From: Streptomyces chryseus
Lineage (GTDB): Bacteria; Actinomycetota; Actinomycetes; Streptomycetales; Streptomycetaceae
Direction: 5' to 3'
DNA length: 64,000 nt
Assembly (NCBI RefSeq): GCF_014650755.1
Contig: NZ_BMVO01000011.1
Span: 124,001 to 188,000 of the forward strand
Below, piece by piece: positions 53,301-60,293 of the stretch. Every line of letters begins with the position of its first letter. The first letter of the stretch is position 1. The notes beneath the pieces are model-generated. The model was not told the origin of the DNA and ran no database searches. It saw only the letters and a program-made list of their open reading frames with translations. A program made the translations under genes and the position numbers.

Positions 53301-53574
53301 GCGTGGTGGTCAGCGCCTCGACGACGGCCTCTTCCTCGTCGGCGGGGAGCGGCCGCTCGCCCGTGCGCAGGGCCTGGCGCACCAGATCGGCGGCGAGTTT
53401 GCGCAGGTCGGCGCGGGTCAGGGTGCGCTTTTCGCCCGTGAAGGACACGTACCCCGCCAGGCGGACCGGCTTGTCGACCAGGCCGGCGCCCGGTCCCTCC
53501 GCCACGAACAGCTTCCTGACCAGCGGTCCGACCACGCTCGATGCGAGTCGCGTACCGATTGCTGCGGCATCCAC
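50311..53574 (-). CDS. NACHT-domain NTPase with helical N-terminus and leucine-rich C-terminus (bacterial NLR-like)
   Basis: A 1087-aa STAND-class protein from GTG 53574 with a G-rich ribosome site. Residues 1-240 form an all-helical domain (AIGTRLASSVVGPLVRKLF; ATYFYERLLDTTCLHILHFF) like the NNH-type N-termini of Streptomyces NACHT proteins. The NACHT domain has Walker A GEAGSGKTT at 296-304, Walker B VLVDGIDEI at 379-387 with the doubled acidic NACHT pattern, and WLVTSRPSA near 411-419. FVHRTFQDFLGARAA at 609-623 marks the winged-helix region. From about 830 on, leucine-rich repeats follow (LTSLAFLRGQEGLGHLDVSDC, LTSLYLDD, LRELTTVRLGG). No effector domain such as nuclease or TIR is seen. 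Related proteins defend against phage; that role here is inferred. Confidence 0.88.
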   Translation of the reverse strand: MDAAAIGTRLASSVVGPLVRKLFVAEGPGAGLVDKPVRLAGYVSFTGEKRTLTRADLRKLAADLVRQALRTGERPLPADEEEAVVEALTTTLYALGDLTLSDVEAVELGHIALARRLRRESGGPERHLSADATYFYERLLDTTCLHILHFFTQRSTFVAATLVAQSRQQGELVAKMDELVARHPLPGAQDAAFERRYLAYVAKRHSKLTIFGIDLSNSPGRWPLDAAYLSLEATGRSETTTMSYAAAQEGGGWVPPSSIAAEDALRAAVDQLNTVAPAPRPADQALAAHARVLLRGEAGSGKTTLVQWLAVSAARQDLDERMAYLRDRVPFVLPLRTLTRHGERLPAPKDFLGAVGSPLAGEQPAGWEARVLAAGRGLVLVDGIDEIPDTERARTRAWLTDLIDAYPGNRWLVTSRPSAVREDWLADEDFTELTLSSMRPADVAAFIRRWHAAARTGSPDEDTALSGYEHQLLAAVRTKADLGRLATNPLLCGLICALHRDRRGFLPLGRKDLYTAALSMLLVRRDRERDMGVPELREEPQIQLLQRLAYWLIRNGRTEMDRSRAESVIADSLPAVPEMAAVGDARAVFDHFLHRSGLLREPGPGTVEFVHRTFQDFLGARAAVDAGDFGVLVEHAADDQWEDVVRMSVAHARPRERAELFTDLLAYGDCRTDATGRARVHLLAAACLEHAAELDPAVRRQVESRAAALIPPADAPSARELAAAGPMILDLLPGPDGVDDDEAALVVIAASHVGSDAAIPFLARFRAHPANAVRSQLVWSWGRFDTEQYADEVIAHLDPRGLFFTVTSEAQLTALTWLGGRPWLEARGGLAADGLRAYARTTALESVRIRENDNLTSLAFLRGQEGLGHLDVSDCPALADLSALEGTRLTSLYLDDVRRGDLGVLSSLRELTTVRLGGAGLPPVSGLPAAAPLTDVSLKPASTLPGGLEGLGRLQRLQVLTLGQHGGPHSAADWREIALLPDLRLLHLYAASLASAPGSLTAPSVRQLILRGDLPPGVVRTVTRLFPALHTLTVTSPDEHLDVPALAALPGLRRLSVPFGNRGGRLRGLDVLGPAVEVTGLGAVTVD

Positions 53575-53994
53575 GCGCCGTCCCCCCGGGGCCTGTGCAG
53601 TCCAGTGGATCAGCGTATCGGGGGGTCTGGCGGTGACAAGGCGCACACGCGTTTTGGGGTCTACGAGGGGGCCTAGTGCTCCTGGGCCCCTCCCCGCGAG
53701 GGACCTTCGGGCCATGGGGGACGGGACCTTCGGGGGTGGGGGGAGCAGGGGGCGGGGGCCGGTGCGGGTGGCCGGATCCAGCCGCTCTGGCGTGGGATTA
53801 AACCGCACGAAGTGGGGTTATTTCGCTACTTCCGCAGGCTTCGGTAGTTGAAGTCAAGAGTCGAATAGTTGATAGCGTTTATACGACCATTGGTAGTAGA
53901 TAGGCCATTTTGGGTGCCGGGGGAGCGCGGGTTACCAATGTGAAGCCAGCCCGGCGGACTGCCGGGTTCACTCACTCCCGGAGGTTCCCCCCGC
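53575..53994. other. Gene-free region upstream of the M23 peptidase
   Basis: The first half (to about 53800) is G/C-rich and has no convincing gene. The part at 53815-53920 is unusually AT-rich for this genome, with TTGAAG (53848-53853) and TGATAG (53870-53875) at 16-bp spacing as a possible promoter. A hairpin with CCCGGC/GCCGGG stem (53950-53966) extended by TGAA/TTCA lies before GGAGG (53980-53984). It probably holds the promoter and a structured leader of the M23 gene. I could not identify a known riboswitch. Confidence 0.5.
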
Positions 53995-54705
53995 ATGACG
54001 AAGTTCGACATGTTCTCCCGCGCCCGCTCCTCGTCCGTCCGTACCCGCCGCAACGCCGTCGTGGCCGCCGGGCTCGGCGCGTCGATGATGCTCGGCACGG
54101 CGGGCGTGGCGTTCGCCGCCGAGGGGACCGCCGCATCGGGCGTCGAGAAGCAGGCCCAGGTTCAGGCCAAGGCCGCCGCGAGCGCGAAGAAGGCCGCTGC
54201 CGACGCCAAGAAGGCGGCCGACCTGAAGAAGGCCGCCGCCAAGGCGAAGGCAGCGGACGCGAAGAAGGCGAAGGCCAAGAAGGCCTCCTCCTGGCAGAAG
54301 CCCGTCAAGCGCTACTCGCTGAGCGCGACGTACGGCAAGGGCGGCGGCATGTGGGCCAGCAAGCACTCCGGCCAGGACTTCGCGGTTCCGGTCGGCACCC
54401 CGGTCGACGCCGTGCACGGCGGCACCGTCGTGAAGGCGGGCCCGAACGGTGGCGGCGACGGGCCGGCGTACGGCAACGCGATCGTGATCAAGCACTCCAA
54501 CGGCACGTACTCGCAGTACGCACACCTGTCCAAGATCCAGGTGACCCCCGGCGAGACGGTCAAGACCGGCGAGCGCATAGCCCTCTCCGGCAACACTGGA
54601 AACTCCAGCGGCCCGCACCTGCACTTCGAGATCCGTACGACGCCGAACTACGGCACGGCGATCAACCCGGTCTCGTTCCTCCGTGCCGAGGGCGTCAGCG
54701 TCTGA
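53995..54705 (+). CDS. Secreted M23-family peptidoglycan endopeptidase
   Basis: A 236-aa exported LytM-type zinc peptidase. A signal peptide with Arg-rich n-region and AFA-A (cleavage about residues 40-41) precedes an Ala/Lys-rich helical segment (residues 55-98) of a coiled-coil type often seen in cell-wall-binding or spacer regions. Zinc ligands are His124 and Asp128 in KHSGQDFAVP, and His210, with His208 catalytic, in GPHLHFEI. It hydrolyses peptide cross-links in the cell wall. GGAGG 10 nt before ATG 53995 supports the start. The long AT-rich leader suggests transcriptional or RNA-level control. Confidence 0.93.
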   Translation: MTKFDMFSRARSSSVRTRRNAVVAAGLGASMMLGTAGVAFAAEGTAASGVEKQAQVQAKAAASAKKAAADAKKAADLKKAAAKAKAADAKKAKAKKASSWQKPVKRYSLSATYGKGGGMWASKHSGQDFAVPVGTPVDAVHGGTVVKAGPNGGGDGPAYGNAIVIKHSNGTYSQYAHLSKIQVTPGETVKTGERIALSGNTGNSSGPHLHFEIRTTPNYGTAINPVSFLRAEGVSV

Positions 54706-54752
54706 CCTCCCTCAGCGGCCGGCCGCGCCGACGCGTGATCCGCTGATCCGCG

Positions 54753-55289
54753 TCAGCGCGTGACCCCCGGAGCCTGGCCGTGTGCCTGGCTCACCAGATC
54801 GATGGCGACCTCGAGAGCGGCCTTGCGCTTCTCCTCGGGGTCGCCTTCGGCGTCCCTGAGGACGAACATCCCCGCGTGCATCGTGAAAAGCGCGCTGACG
54901 CAGCGGACCTGGTCGGTCAGTACCGCCTGCGGGTCCTTGACCAAGTCCAGCAGGACGAACATGCGCTCCTTGAACGTCTCGCCGATACTCAGGTCGCGCA
55001 TCGTGGCCTGGTTCTCGTGCATGAAGCGGAAGAGGGGGGCGGCGGCGGAGAGGGCCAGGCTGTAACGGGTCAGGATCTCCTTCTTCGTCTCCAGGGTGCG
55101 CGGCTGCTCCTGCCCCCAGGCGATCAGCTCGTCCATGGGCCTCGTGAGGTCCTGGAAGAGGCTGATGATGATGTCTTCCTTGGTCTTGAAGCGGGACCGC
55201 AGCCGGGGCCGGAGGCCGGTGCCGACGGCGCGGACTCCGCGCGGTCGAGGGTGAGGGAAACCGCCTGAGCCGGTCGGCCAACCTGACAC
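54753..55289 (-). pseudogene. TetR-family regulator lacking its DNA-binding domain
   Basis: From position about 55190 down to the stop the sequence looks like the TetR C-terminal part: RFKTKEDIIISLFQDLTRPM begins exactly at the end of a normal TetR helix-turn-helix (usually ...LYxHFKTKEDI), then ELIAWGQEQPRTLETKKEI and a ligand-binding domain of about 140 residues. The expected 45-50 N-terminal residues with the helix-turn-helix are absent in all frames; instead the frame runs into GC-rich sequence and the cseC terminator. The only in-frame start lies inside that terminator. It appears to be a 5'-truncated gene. An alternative is a short, unusual regulator lacking DNA binding. Confidence 0.65.
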
Positions 55290-55332
55290 GCGTCACGGCC
55301 CCCGGCGTCCGCGCCGGGGGCCGTGACGCGTG
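55287..55332 (-). terminator. Terminator of the sigE-cseABC operon
   Basis: A perfect 21-bp stem (55287-55307 with 55312-55332) with the TCCG tetraloop lies 74 nt downstream of the cseC stop. It is the longest perfect stem I found in the window. There is no T-tract. Confidence 0.82.
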
Positions 55333-55405
55333 CTGGGGCCTTGTGCCTACTGCCGCCCGGAGCCGCCGTACGGGCGGTCCACCCTCGGCGGCGGTGGTGC
55401 AGCCG

Positions 55406-56731
55406 CTAGCGGCGTGAGCGCGGCCGCGGCCCCGACCGGGGCCCGATGCCGGGCAGCTGGACGACCGGGAAGCTGCCGGTGGCGGTCGGCGCGTGCTCCG
55501 GCAGCCACAGCACCGCGATGGCGCCGCCGTCCTGGTGGGCGTTGCGGAACGTGAGCCGCGCCCCCAGGACCCGCGCCTGGCCGGTGGCGATCGTCAGCCC
55601 CAGGCCGTGCCCGCGCCCCGCCCGGTCGCTGCTGCCCGTACGGAACCGGCTCGGCCCCTCCTTCAGCAGCGCCTCGGGGAACCCCGGCCCGTGGTCCCGG
55701 ACCCGTACGACCCGCCCCTCGACCGTGACCTCGAAGGGCGCTCTGCCGTGCTTGGCGGCGTTGCCCAGCAGGTTGCCGAGGATGCGCTCCAGGCGGCGCG
55801 GATCGGTGTTCACCCACGACTCGTGCACCACACGCACCACGGCGTCCGGGTGCAGGAGCGCCACCCGCCGGCTGACGAACTCCCCGAGCGCGATCTCCTG
55901 GAGCTCCGCCCGCTCCGCCGCGCTGTCGAGCCGCGCCACCTCCAGTACGTCCTCGACGAGCGTGCGCATCGCCTGCGCCCGGTCCCGTACCAGCTCGGAG
56001 GGGCGGCCCGGCGGCAGCAGCTCGGCCGCCGTGAGCAGGCCGGTGACCGGCGTGCGCAGCTCGTGGGCGATGTCCGCCGTGACGCGCCGCTCCGCTTCGA
56101 GCCGCTCCTGGAGGGCGTCGGTCATGGCGTCGACGGCGCGCGCCAGCTCGTCCGTCTCGTCCCGTACGACGCCGCCGACGGCGTCCCGTACCCGCACCTC
56201 GGTGTTGCCCTGGGCGACCTTGCCCGCCGCCGCGGCCGCCTTGCGCAGGCGGCGCGAGAGCTGGCCGCCGATCAGGACGCCGAGCGCGCAGCCGCCGAAG
56301 ACGACCGACACCGACCCGATGACCAGGGCCCGGTCGACCTCGTCCATGATCGCGGCGCTGCGGTCGGTGAACCGGGTGTGCAGCGACAGCACGTCGCCGT
56401 TGCCGAGGGGCGCGGCGGCCCACACGTCGGGCACGCCGCCCGGCCGGTCCGAGACGAAGGTGGCGCGGCGGCCGTTCGCCACGCTCGCCTTGAGCTCCTC
56501 GGGCAGGGCCGGGTCGTTGAGCTTGGTGCCGAAGCGGGGTTCGCGCGACGACTCGTACCACCGCTGGGCGAACTGGAGGCGCTCGATCTGTACGTCGCGG
56601 GCGTTGTCCAGCATCGAGACGCGGGCGGCGTTGTGCACGACGAGACTGAGCGCCACGGCGATGAGCGCGCCGACGGCCGCGATGGCGATGCTGATCTTCC
56701 AGCGGACGCCGGTGCGCAGGGCTAGGCGCAT
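55406..56731 (-). CDS. cseC: Sensor histidine kinase CseC
   Basis: A 441-aa sensor kinase of the cell-envelope stress system. Two transmembrane helices (about residues 13-33 and 137-157) flank an extracytoplasmic sensor of about 100 residues. A HAMP region follows, then the phospho-acceptor His in TADIAHELRTPVTGLL. The ATPase part has GNLLGNAAKHG, RDHGPGFPEA and GHGLGLTIA. In S. coelicolor CseC responds to cell-wall-damaging agents and activates CseB. It is the last gene of sigE-cseA-cseB-cseC, 124 nt behind cseB. Confidence 0.93.
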   Translation of the reverse strand: MRLALRTGVRWKISIAIAAVGALIAVALSLVVHNAARVSMLDNARDVQIERLQFAQRWYESSREPRFGTKLNDPALPEELKASVANGRRATFVSDRPGGVPDVWAAAPLGNGDVLSLHTRFTDRSAAIMDEVDRALVIGSVSVVFGGCALGVLIGGQLSRRLRKAAAAAGKVAQGNTEVRVRDAVGGVVRDETDELARAVDAMTDALQERLEAERRVTADIAHELRTPVTGLLTAAELLPPGRPSELVRDRAQAMRTLVEDVLEVARLDSAAERAELQEIALGEFVSRRVALLHPDAVVRVVHESWVNTDPRRLERILGNLLGNAAKHGRAPFEVTVEGRVVRVRDHGPGFPEALLKEGPSRFRTGSSDRAGRGHGLGLTIATGQARVLGARLTFRNAHQDGGAIAVLWLPEHAPTATGSFPVVQLPGIGPRSGPRPRSRR

Positions 56732-56855
56732 GGTGCGGGGGTCCCGTTCTGTGGGCGGCCACGACCGGGAAGCGAGGCGTCGGCACGGCCGGTGACGCGG
56801 CCGGCGGCACCGCCGGGAACGCAGCCGACGGCCGGGGCCGGGACGGGCGGCACCG

Positions 56856-57560
56856 TCATGCCTTCAACTTGTAGCCGAAGCCCCGGACCGTCTCGATCCG
56901 GTCCTGGCCGATCTTGGTGCGCAGGCGCTGCACATGGACGTCCACGACCCGGGTGTCCCCGCCCCACCCGTAGTCCCAGACCCGCTCCAGCAGCTTGTCG
57001 CGCGACAGGACCGTGCCCGGCGCGGACGAGAACTCCAGCAGCAGCCGCATCTCGGTCGGCGTCAGCCCGACCGGCCGGCCGCCCCTGCGGACCTCCATGC
57101 CCTCGGTGTCGACCTCCAGGTCGCCGAAGACGAGCAGCCCGCCGTCCGGCGACGCCCCGTCGTCGTACGACCCGCCCGCCGGCCCGCCCGCGTGCCCGAA
57201 GCGGCGCAGCACCGCCCGGATGCGGGCCACCAGCACCGCGCCGTCGAAGGGTTTCGTCACATAGTCGTCGGCCCCGGCCTCCAGGCCGAGCACGACGTCG
57301 ATCGAGTCGGCGCGCGCCGACAGCATGATCACCGGCACGGTCGACTCGTCCCGGATGCGCCGGCACAGGCTCACCCCGTCCAGGCCCGGCACCATCACGT
57401 CGAGCAGCGCGATGTCCGGCCGGTCCCTGCGGAACGCCTCCAGACCGGAGAGCCCGTCGGGCATGGCGGTGACAGTGAAGCCGTCGCGCTCCAGCGCGAG
57501 CTGGGTCGCCTCGCGAATGACGTCGTCGTCCTCCACGAACAGGACATGGGTCTCGGCCAT
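56856..57560 (-). CDS. cseB: OmpR-family response regulator CseB
   Basis: A 234-aa regulator. The receiver domain has Glu10-Asp11-Asp12, phospho-acceptor Asp54 in ALLDVMVPGLDG and Lys in DDYVTKPF. The OmpR winged helix runs from LTPTEMRLLLEFSSAPGTVL to VDVHVQRLRTKIG and VRGFGYKL. In S. coelicolor phosphorylated CseB activates the sigE promoter under envelope stress. It lies 118 nt downstream of cseA. Confidence 0.94.
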   Translation of the reverse strand: MAETHVLFVEDDDVIREATQLALERDGFTVTAMPDGLSGLEAFRRDRPDIALLDVMVPGLDGVSLCRRIRDESTVPVIMLSARADSIDVVLGLEAGADDYVTKPFDGAVLVARIRAVLRRFGHAGGPAGGSYDDGASPDGGLLVFGDLEVDTEGMEVRRGGRPVGLTPTEMRLLLEFSSAPGTVLSRDKLLERVWDYGWGGDTRVVDVHVQRLRTKIGQDRIETVRGFGYKLKA

Positions 57561-57678
57561 CCGCTGCTCTCTGTCCTCTCCGGTGCCCGGTCTCGGGTCG
57601 CGGGCTGCTCGTTCTCGGGCTTCTCGTTCCGGGACCGCGCGCCCGGGTGTCGCGGTCGTACTGCCGGGGCCCGGCCGC

Positions 57679-58347
57679 TCAGTCGCCGGACGGGACGGTC
57701 GTGGCGGGCTGCGACCCGTCCACGTCGCCGTCCCCGCCGACCGCGCGGCTGAAGTCGTTGTGCACCTGGTCGCGCACGGTGAACCTGCTCCCCGTCCACC
57801 GGTACGTGATCACTTCCTCGCCGGACGGGTACGCCATCGGGTCGTCCGCCGCGTACACCGGCTTCGTCAGGACCAGGTCGCCGCGGTCGATCTCCGCGTA
57901 GACCGCGGGGGCCTCCGCCGCGAAGACATTCTGGTACGCGTCCCCGTTCTCGCGGTACACATACGTCCCGACGCCCACAGCGTCCCCACACGTCATCACA
58001 TTCACCACGACGTCGTTGGCCGGCCCGCCGGTGAGCTTCCCGTACGACGTGTCGACCGGGTACTCGTCCCTGACGCAGGGCTTCAGGTCCTGCTTCACCG
58101 TCTCGCTGACCTTGGGGTCACGCCGCAGCAGCGCCACCGGGTCCACGCGCTTCGCGGCGGGCGGAGCCGCCTCGCCCACCGAGGGAGTCGCCCTGGCGAC
58201 CGGGTCCGTACGCGCCGGACCGGCGTCCCGCGCCCCCGTCCCCCCGGCGTTGCACGCCACCACGAACAGGCCGACGGCGGCGACGCCGGCCACCGCCGTG
58301 CCGCTCGCCGCCACTGTGAACCTGCCGCCCCTGCCTAGGCCGCGCAA
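57679..58347 (-). CDS. cseA: Lipoprotein CseA, negative modulator of sigE
   Basis: A 222-aa lipoprotein: an Arg/Gly-rich n-region, hydrophobic core and a VVAC lipobox, then a mature domain of about 180 residues beginning with an Ala/Pro-rich linker. The start is taken as TTG 58347, overlapping the end of sigE by 13 nt, because a GGAG lies about 7 nt upstream and because it gives a proper basic n-region; a GTG 11 codons later is an alternative. In S. coelicolor CseA sits outside the membrane and dampens signalling through CseC. Confidence 0.8.
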   Translation of the reverse strand: MRGLGRGGRFTVAASGTAVAGVAAVGLFVVACNAGGTGARDAGPARTDPVARATPSVGEAAPPAAKRVDPVALLRRDPKVSETVKQDLKPCVRDEYPVDTSYGKLTGGPANDVVVNVMTCGDAVGVGTYVYRENGDAYQNVFAAEAPAVYAEIDRGDLVLTKPVYAADDPMAYPSGEEVITYRWTGSRFTVRDQVHNDFSRAVGGDGDVDGSQPATTVPSGD

Positions 58348-58892
58348 CGCTCCATCCCCCGTTCGTCGCCCTGCTCCGCACGCTCCAGGGCGTGCGCGTC
58401 CAGTTCGCGGCTCTCCAGCTCCTGCCGAAGGCGGGCCAGCGCCCGGTGCAGCGTGCTCTTGACCGTACCGGCCGACATGCCCAGGGCCGCGGCCGTCTCC
58501 TCGGTGCTCATCTGCTCCCAGTGTCGCAGCACGACCACGCTGCGCTGCTTGGGAGCCAGTACGCCGAGTATGTCCATCAGCAGGGCGCGGTCCGCGCGCT
58601 GTTCCGTGCCGTCCTCGACGCTCGCGTCCGGCAGCTGCTCGGTCGGCACCTCTTCGAGCTTGCGGGCGCGCCACCACTCGGTCCGCGTGTTGATCATGAC
58701 GCGGCGCAGGTACGCGTCGGCGAGCGACTTGTCCGCTATGCCGTCCCAGCGGCCGTACGTGCGCACCAGCGCGGTCTGGAGAAGGTCCTGGGCGTCCACC
58801 GGGTCGGGGACCAGACGCCTGGCGCTCCGCAGCAGAGCGTCCTGCCGAGTGCGTACGTACTCTTCGAATTCGAGCACCTCGCCGTGCGCCAT
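58335..58892 (-). CDS. sigE: ECF RNA polymerase sigma factor SigE
   Basis: A 185-aa extracytoplasmic-function sigma factor. Region 2 contains FEEYVRTRQDALLRSARRL and DLLQTALVRTYGRWDG; region 4 contains LAPKQRSVVVLRHWEQMSTEETA and GTVKSTLHRALARLRQ. It directs transcription of cell-wall and envelope maintenance genes. GGAGG lies upstream of ATG 58892. Four genes follow in one direction: sigE, cseA, cseB, cseC, the order known from S. coelicolor. There is no anti-sigma gene, in keeping with control by CseB/CseC. Confidence 0.96.
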   Translation of the reverse strand: MAHGEVLEFEEYVRTRQDALLRSARRLVPDPVDAQDLLQTALVRTYGRWDGIADKSLADAYLRRVMINTRTEWWRARKLEEVPTEQLPDASVEDGTEQRADRALLMDILGVLAPKQRSVVVLRHWEQMSTEETAAALGMSAGTVKSTLHRALARLRQELESRELDAHALERAEQGDERGMERCAA

Positions 58893-59037
58893 GTCTGAAC
58901 CGCCTCCGTCCCACTGACAAACAGACCCCGTGACCTGCTTGCTTACGGCGATGACGCTACGGAGGCGTTGTCACGGCACTGTGCGGGCCAGCCCTCGGGG
59001 GACGCACGGCTGTCCATCGGTTGTGTAACGGGGATGT

Positions 59038-59940
59038 TCACCCGGCGGGGAGCCGGTAGACGCCGTCCGCCAGGGGCTCCACGAGCCCGTCGGCGACCAG
59101 GCCGTCCAGCGCCCGGGCCCGCTGCACCGGCTCGTGCCACACCGCGTCGAGCGCGGCCTGCGGAACCGGTTCGGCCGCTTCCCGCAGTACGGCGAGGAGC
59201 TTGCCCCGCACCTGGCGGTCCGTACCGGCGTATGTCTGCCCGCGCCGCGGCGGCCCGACGTGCGCCGGCTTGCCCGCCAGCCGCCACGCGCACTGCTCCG
59301 CGACCGGGCAGGCCCCGCACTCCGGGCTCTTCGCGGTGCACACGAGCGCGCCGAGCTCCATCGAGGCGGCGGCCCAGCGGGCGGCCCGCGACTCCTCGTC
59401 GGGCAGCAGCGACCGCGCCAGCCGGCGCTCGGCGGCGGTGGTGGCGTTCGGCGGGTACTGGATGCCGGTGACCGTACGGGCGAAGACGCGGCGGACGTTC
59501 GTGTCGAGGACCGGGTGCCGCTGCCCGTACGCGAAGGAGGCGACGGCCGCGGCCGTGTACTCGCCGATCCCGGGCAGCGCCAGGAGCTGGGCGTGGTCGC
59601 TCGGTACGTCGCCGTGGTGCCGGTCCCGTATCGCCACGGCCGCGCCGTGCAGGCGCAGGGCCCGGCGCGGGTAGCCGAGCCGGCCCCAGGCGCGGACCGC
59701 TTCGCCGGGGGCGTCGGCGGCCAGGTCGGTGGGGCGGGGCCAGCGTTCCATCCACTGCTCGTACACCGGCAGCACCCGGCTCACCGGGGTCTGCTGGAGC
59801 ATGAACTCGCTGACCATCACGGCCCAGGCGCCGGCCTCGGGGCGGCGCCAGGGCAGGTCCCGGGCGTTCGCGTCGAACCACGCGATGACGGGGGAGTGGA
59901 GGGTGGCGGCGGTCGGGTTGATTTCGCTTGTCGCAGTCAT
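59038..59940 (-). CDS. mutY: A/G-specific adenine glycosylase
   Basis: A base-excision repair enzyme removing adenine opposite 8-oxoguanine. It has 300 aa. Catalytic Glu45 lies in SEFMLQQTPVSRV; the helix-hairpin-helix LPGIGEYTAAAV is at 122-133, with catalytic Asp146 in VLDTNV. The [4Fe-4S] ligands are Cys201, Cys208, Cys211 and Cys217. The C-terminal NUDIX-like 8-oxoG recognition domain of E. coli MutY is much reduced or absent. ATG 59940 overlaps the stop of a small upstream gene. Confidence 0.94.
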   Translation of the reverse strand: MTATSEINPTAATLHSPVIAWFDANARDLPWRRPEAGAWAVMVSEFMLQQTPVSRVLPVYEQWMERWPRPTDLAADAPGEAVRAWGRLGYPRRALRLHGAAVAIRDRHHGDVPSDHAQLLALPGIGEYTAAAVASFAYGQRHPVLDTNVRRVFARTVTGIQYPPNATTAAERRLARSLLPDEESRAARWAAASMELGALVCTAKSPECGACPVAEQCAWRLAGKPAHVGPPRRGQTYAGTDRQVRGKLLAVLREAAEPVPQAALDAVWHEPVQRARALDGLVADGLVEPLADGVYRLPAG

Positions 59941-60155
59941 GGCACCACCGATCCTGACACGTTTCCCCGCCCGGCCGGACGAGGCTCGGGCCACAGGGAC
60001 CTGACGATCGGCAGAGGGCGGATCACCGCCTCCGTCCAGAGCTCGGCGAGGTGCCGCACCCAGGAAGGGGTGGTGCGCGCGAAGCCGGTGATGTCCCGGT
60101 AGAGCTGTGTGCTGTCCCTGACCACGGACCGTACGGACGGGGCCCCGGCCGTCAC
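59937..60155 (-). CDS. Small protein coupled to mutY
   Basis: A 72-aa reading frame whose stop overlaps the mutY ATG (ATGA). Nearly all its third codon positions are G or C, as in real genes here, and it encodes a compact sequence with aromatic and charged residues (TQLYRDITGFARTTPSWVRH, EAVIRPLPIVRSLWPEP). There is no Shine-Dalgarno before GTG 60155, so a leaderless transcript is possible. Translational coupling to mutY would explain its place. I do not recognise a family. Confidence 0.55.
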   Translation of the reverse strand: MTAGAPSVRSVVRDSTQLYRDITGFARTTPSWVRHLAELWTEAVIRPLPIVRSLWPEPRPAGRGNVSGSVVP

Positions 60156-60293
60156 ATTGAGCGATCGTCAGGTGCCGTACCCCGACGACGGACAGGAGTG
60201 ATCGCGGCAGCCCGGAATGATGATCGTGAAAAGTTGTGGTGCGGGCGGCGGGTGGGGCAGGAGTTGGCCGTGATCTCTCGTACAGTTTGCGCC

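Noticed and set aside
53809..53994. c-di-AMP (ydaO) riboswitch before the M23 gene
   Set aside because: A GGGGGAGC...ACCAAT stretch is faintly similar but the remaining conserved elements and length were not found by eye. Kept only as a question in the findings.
48585..54705. NACHT gene as part of a multi-gene defence island with the neighbouring peptidases
   Set aside because: The neighbours are ordinary cell-wall enzymes with separate promoters or terminators; no nuclease, methylase or toxin genes lie nearby.
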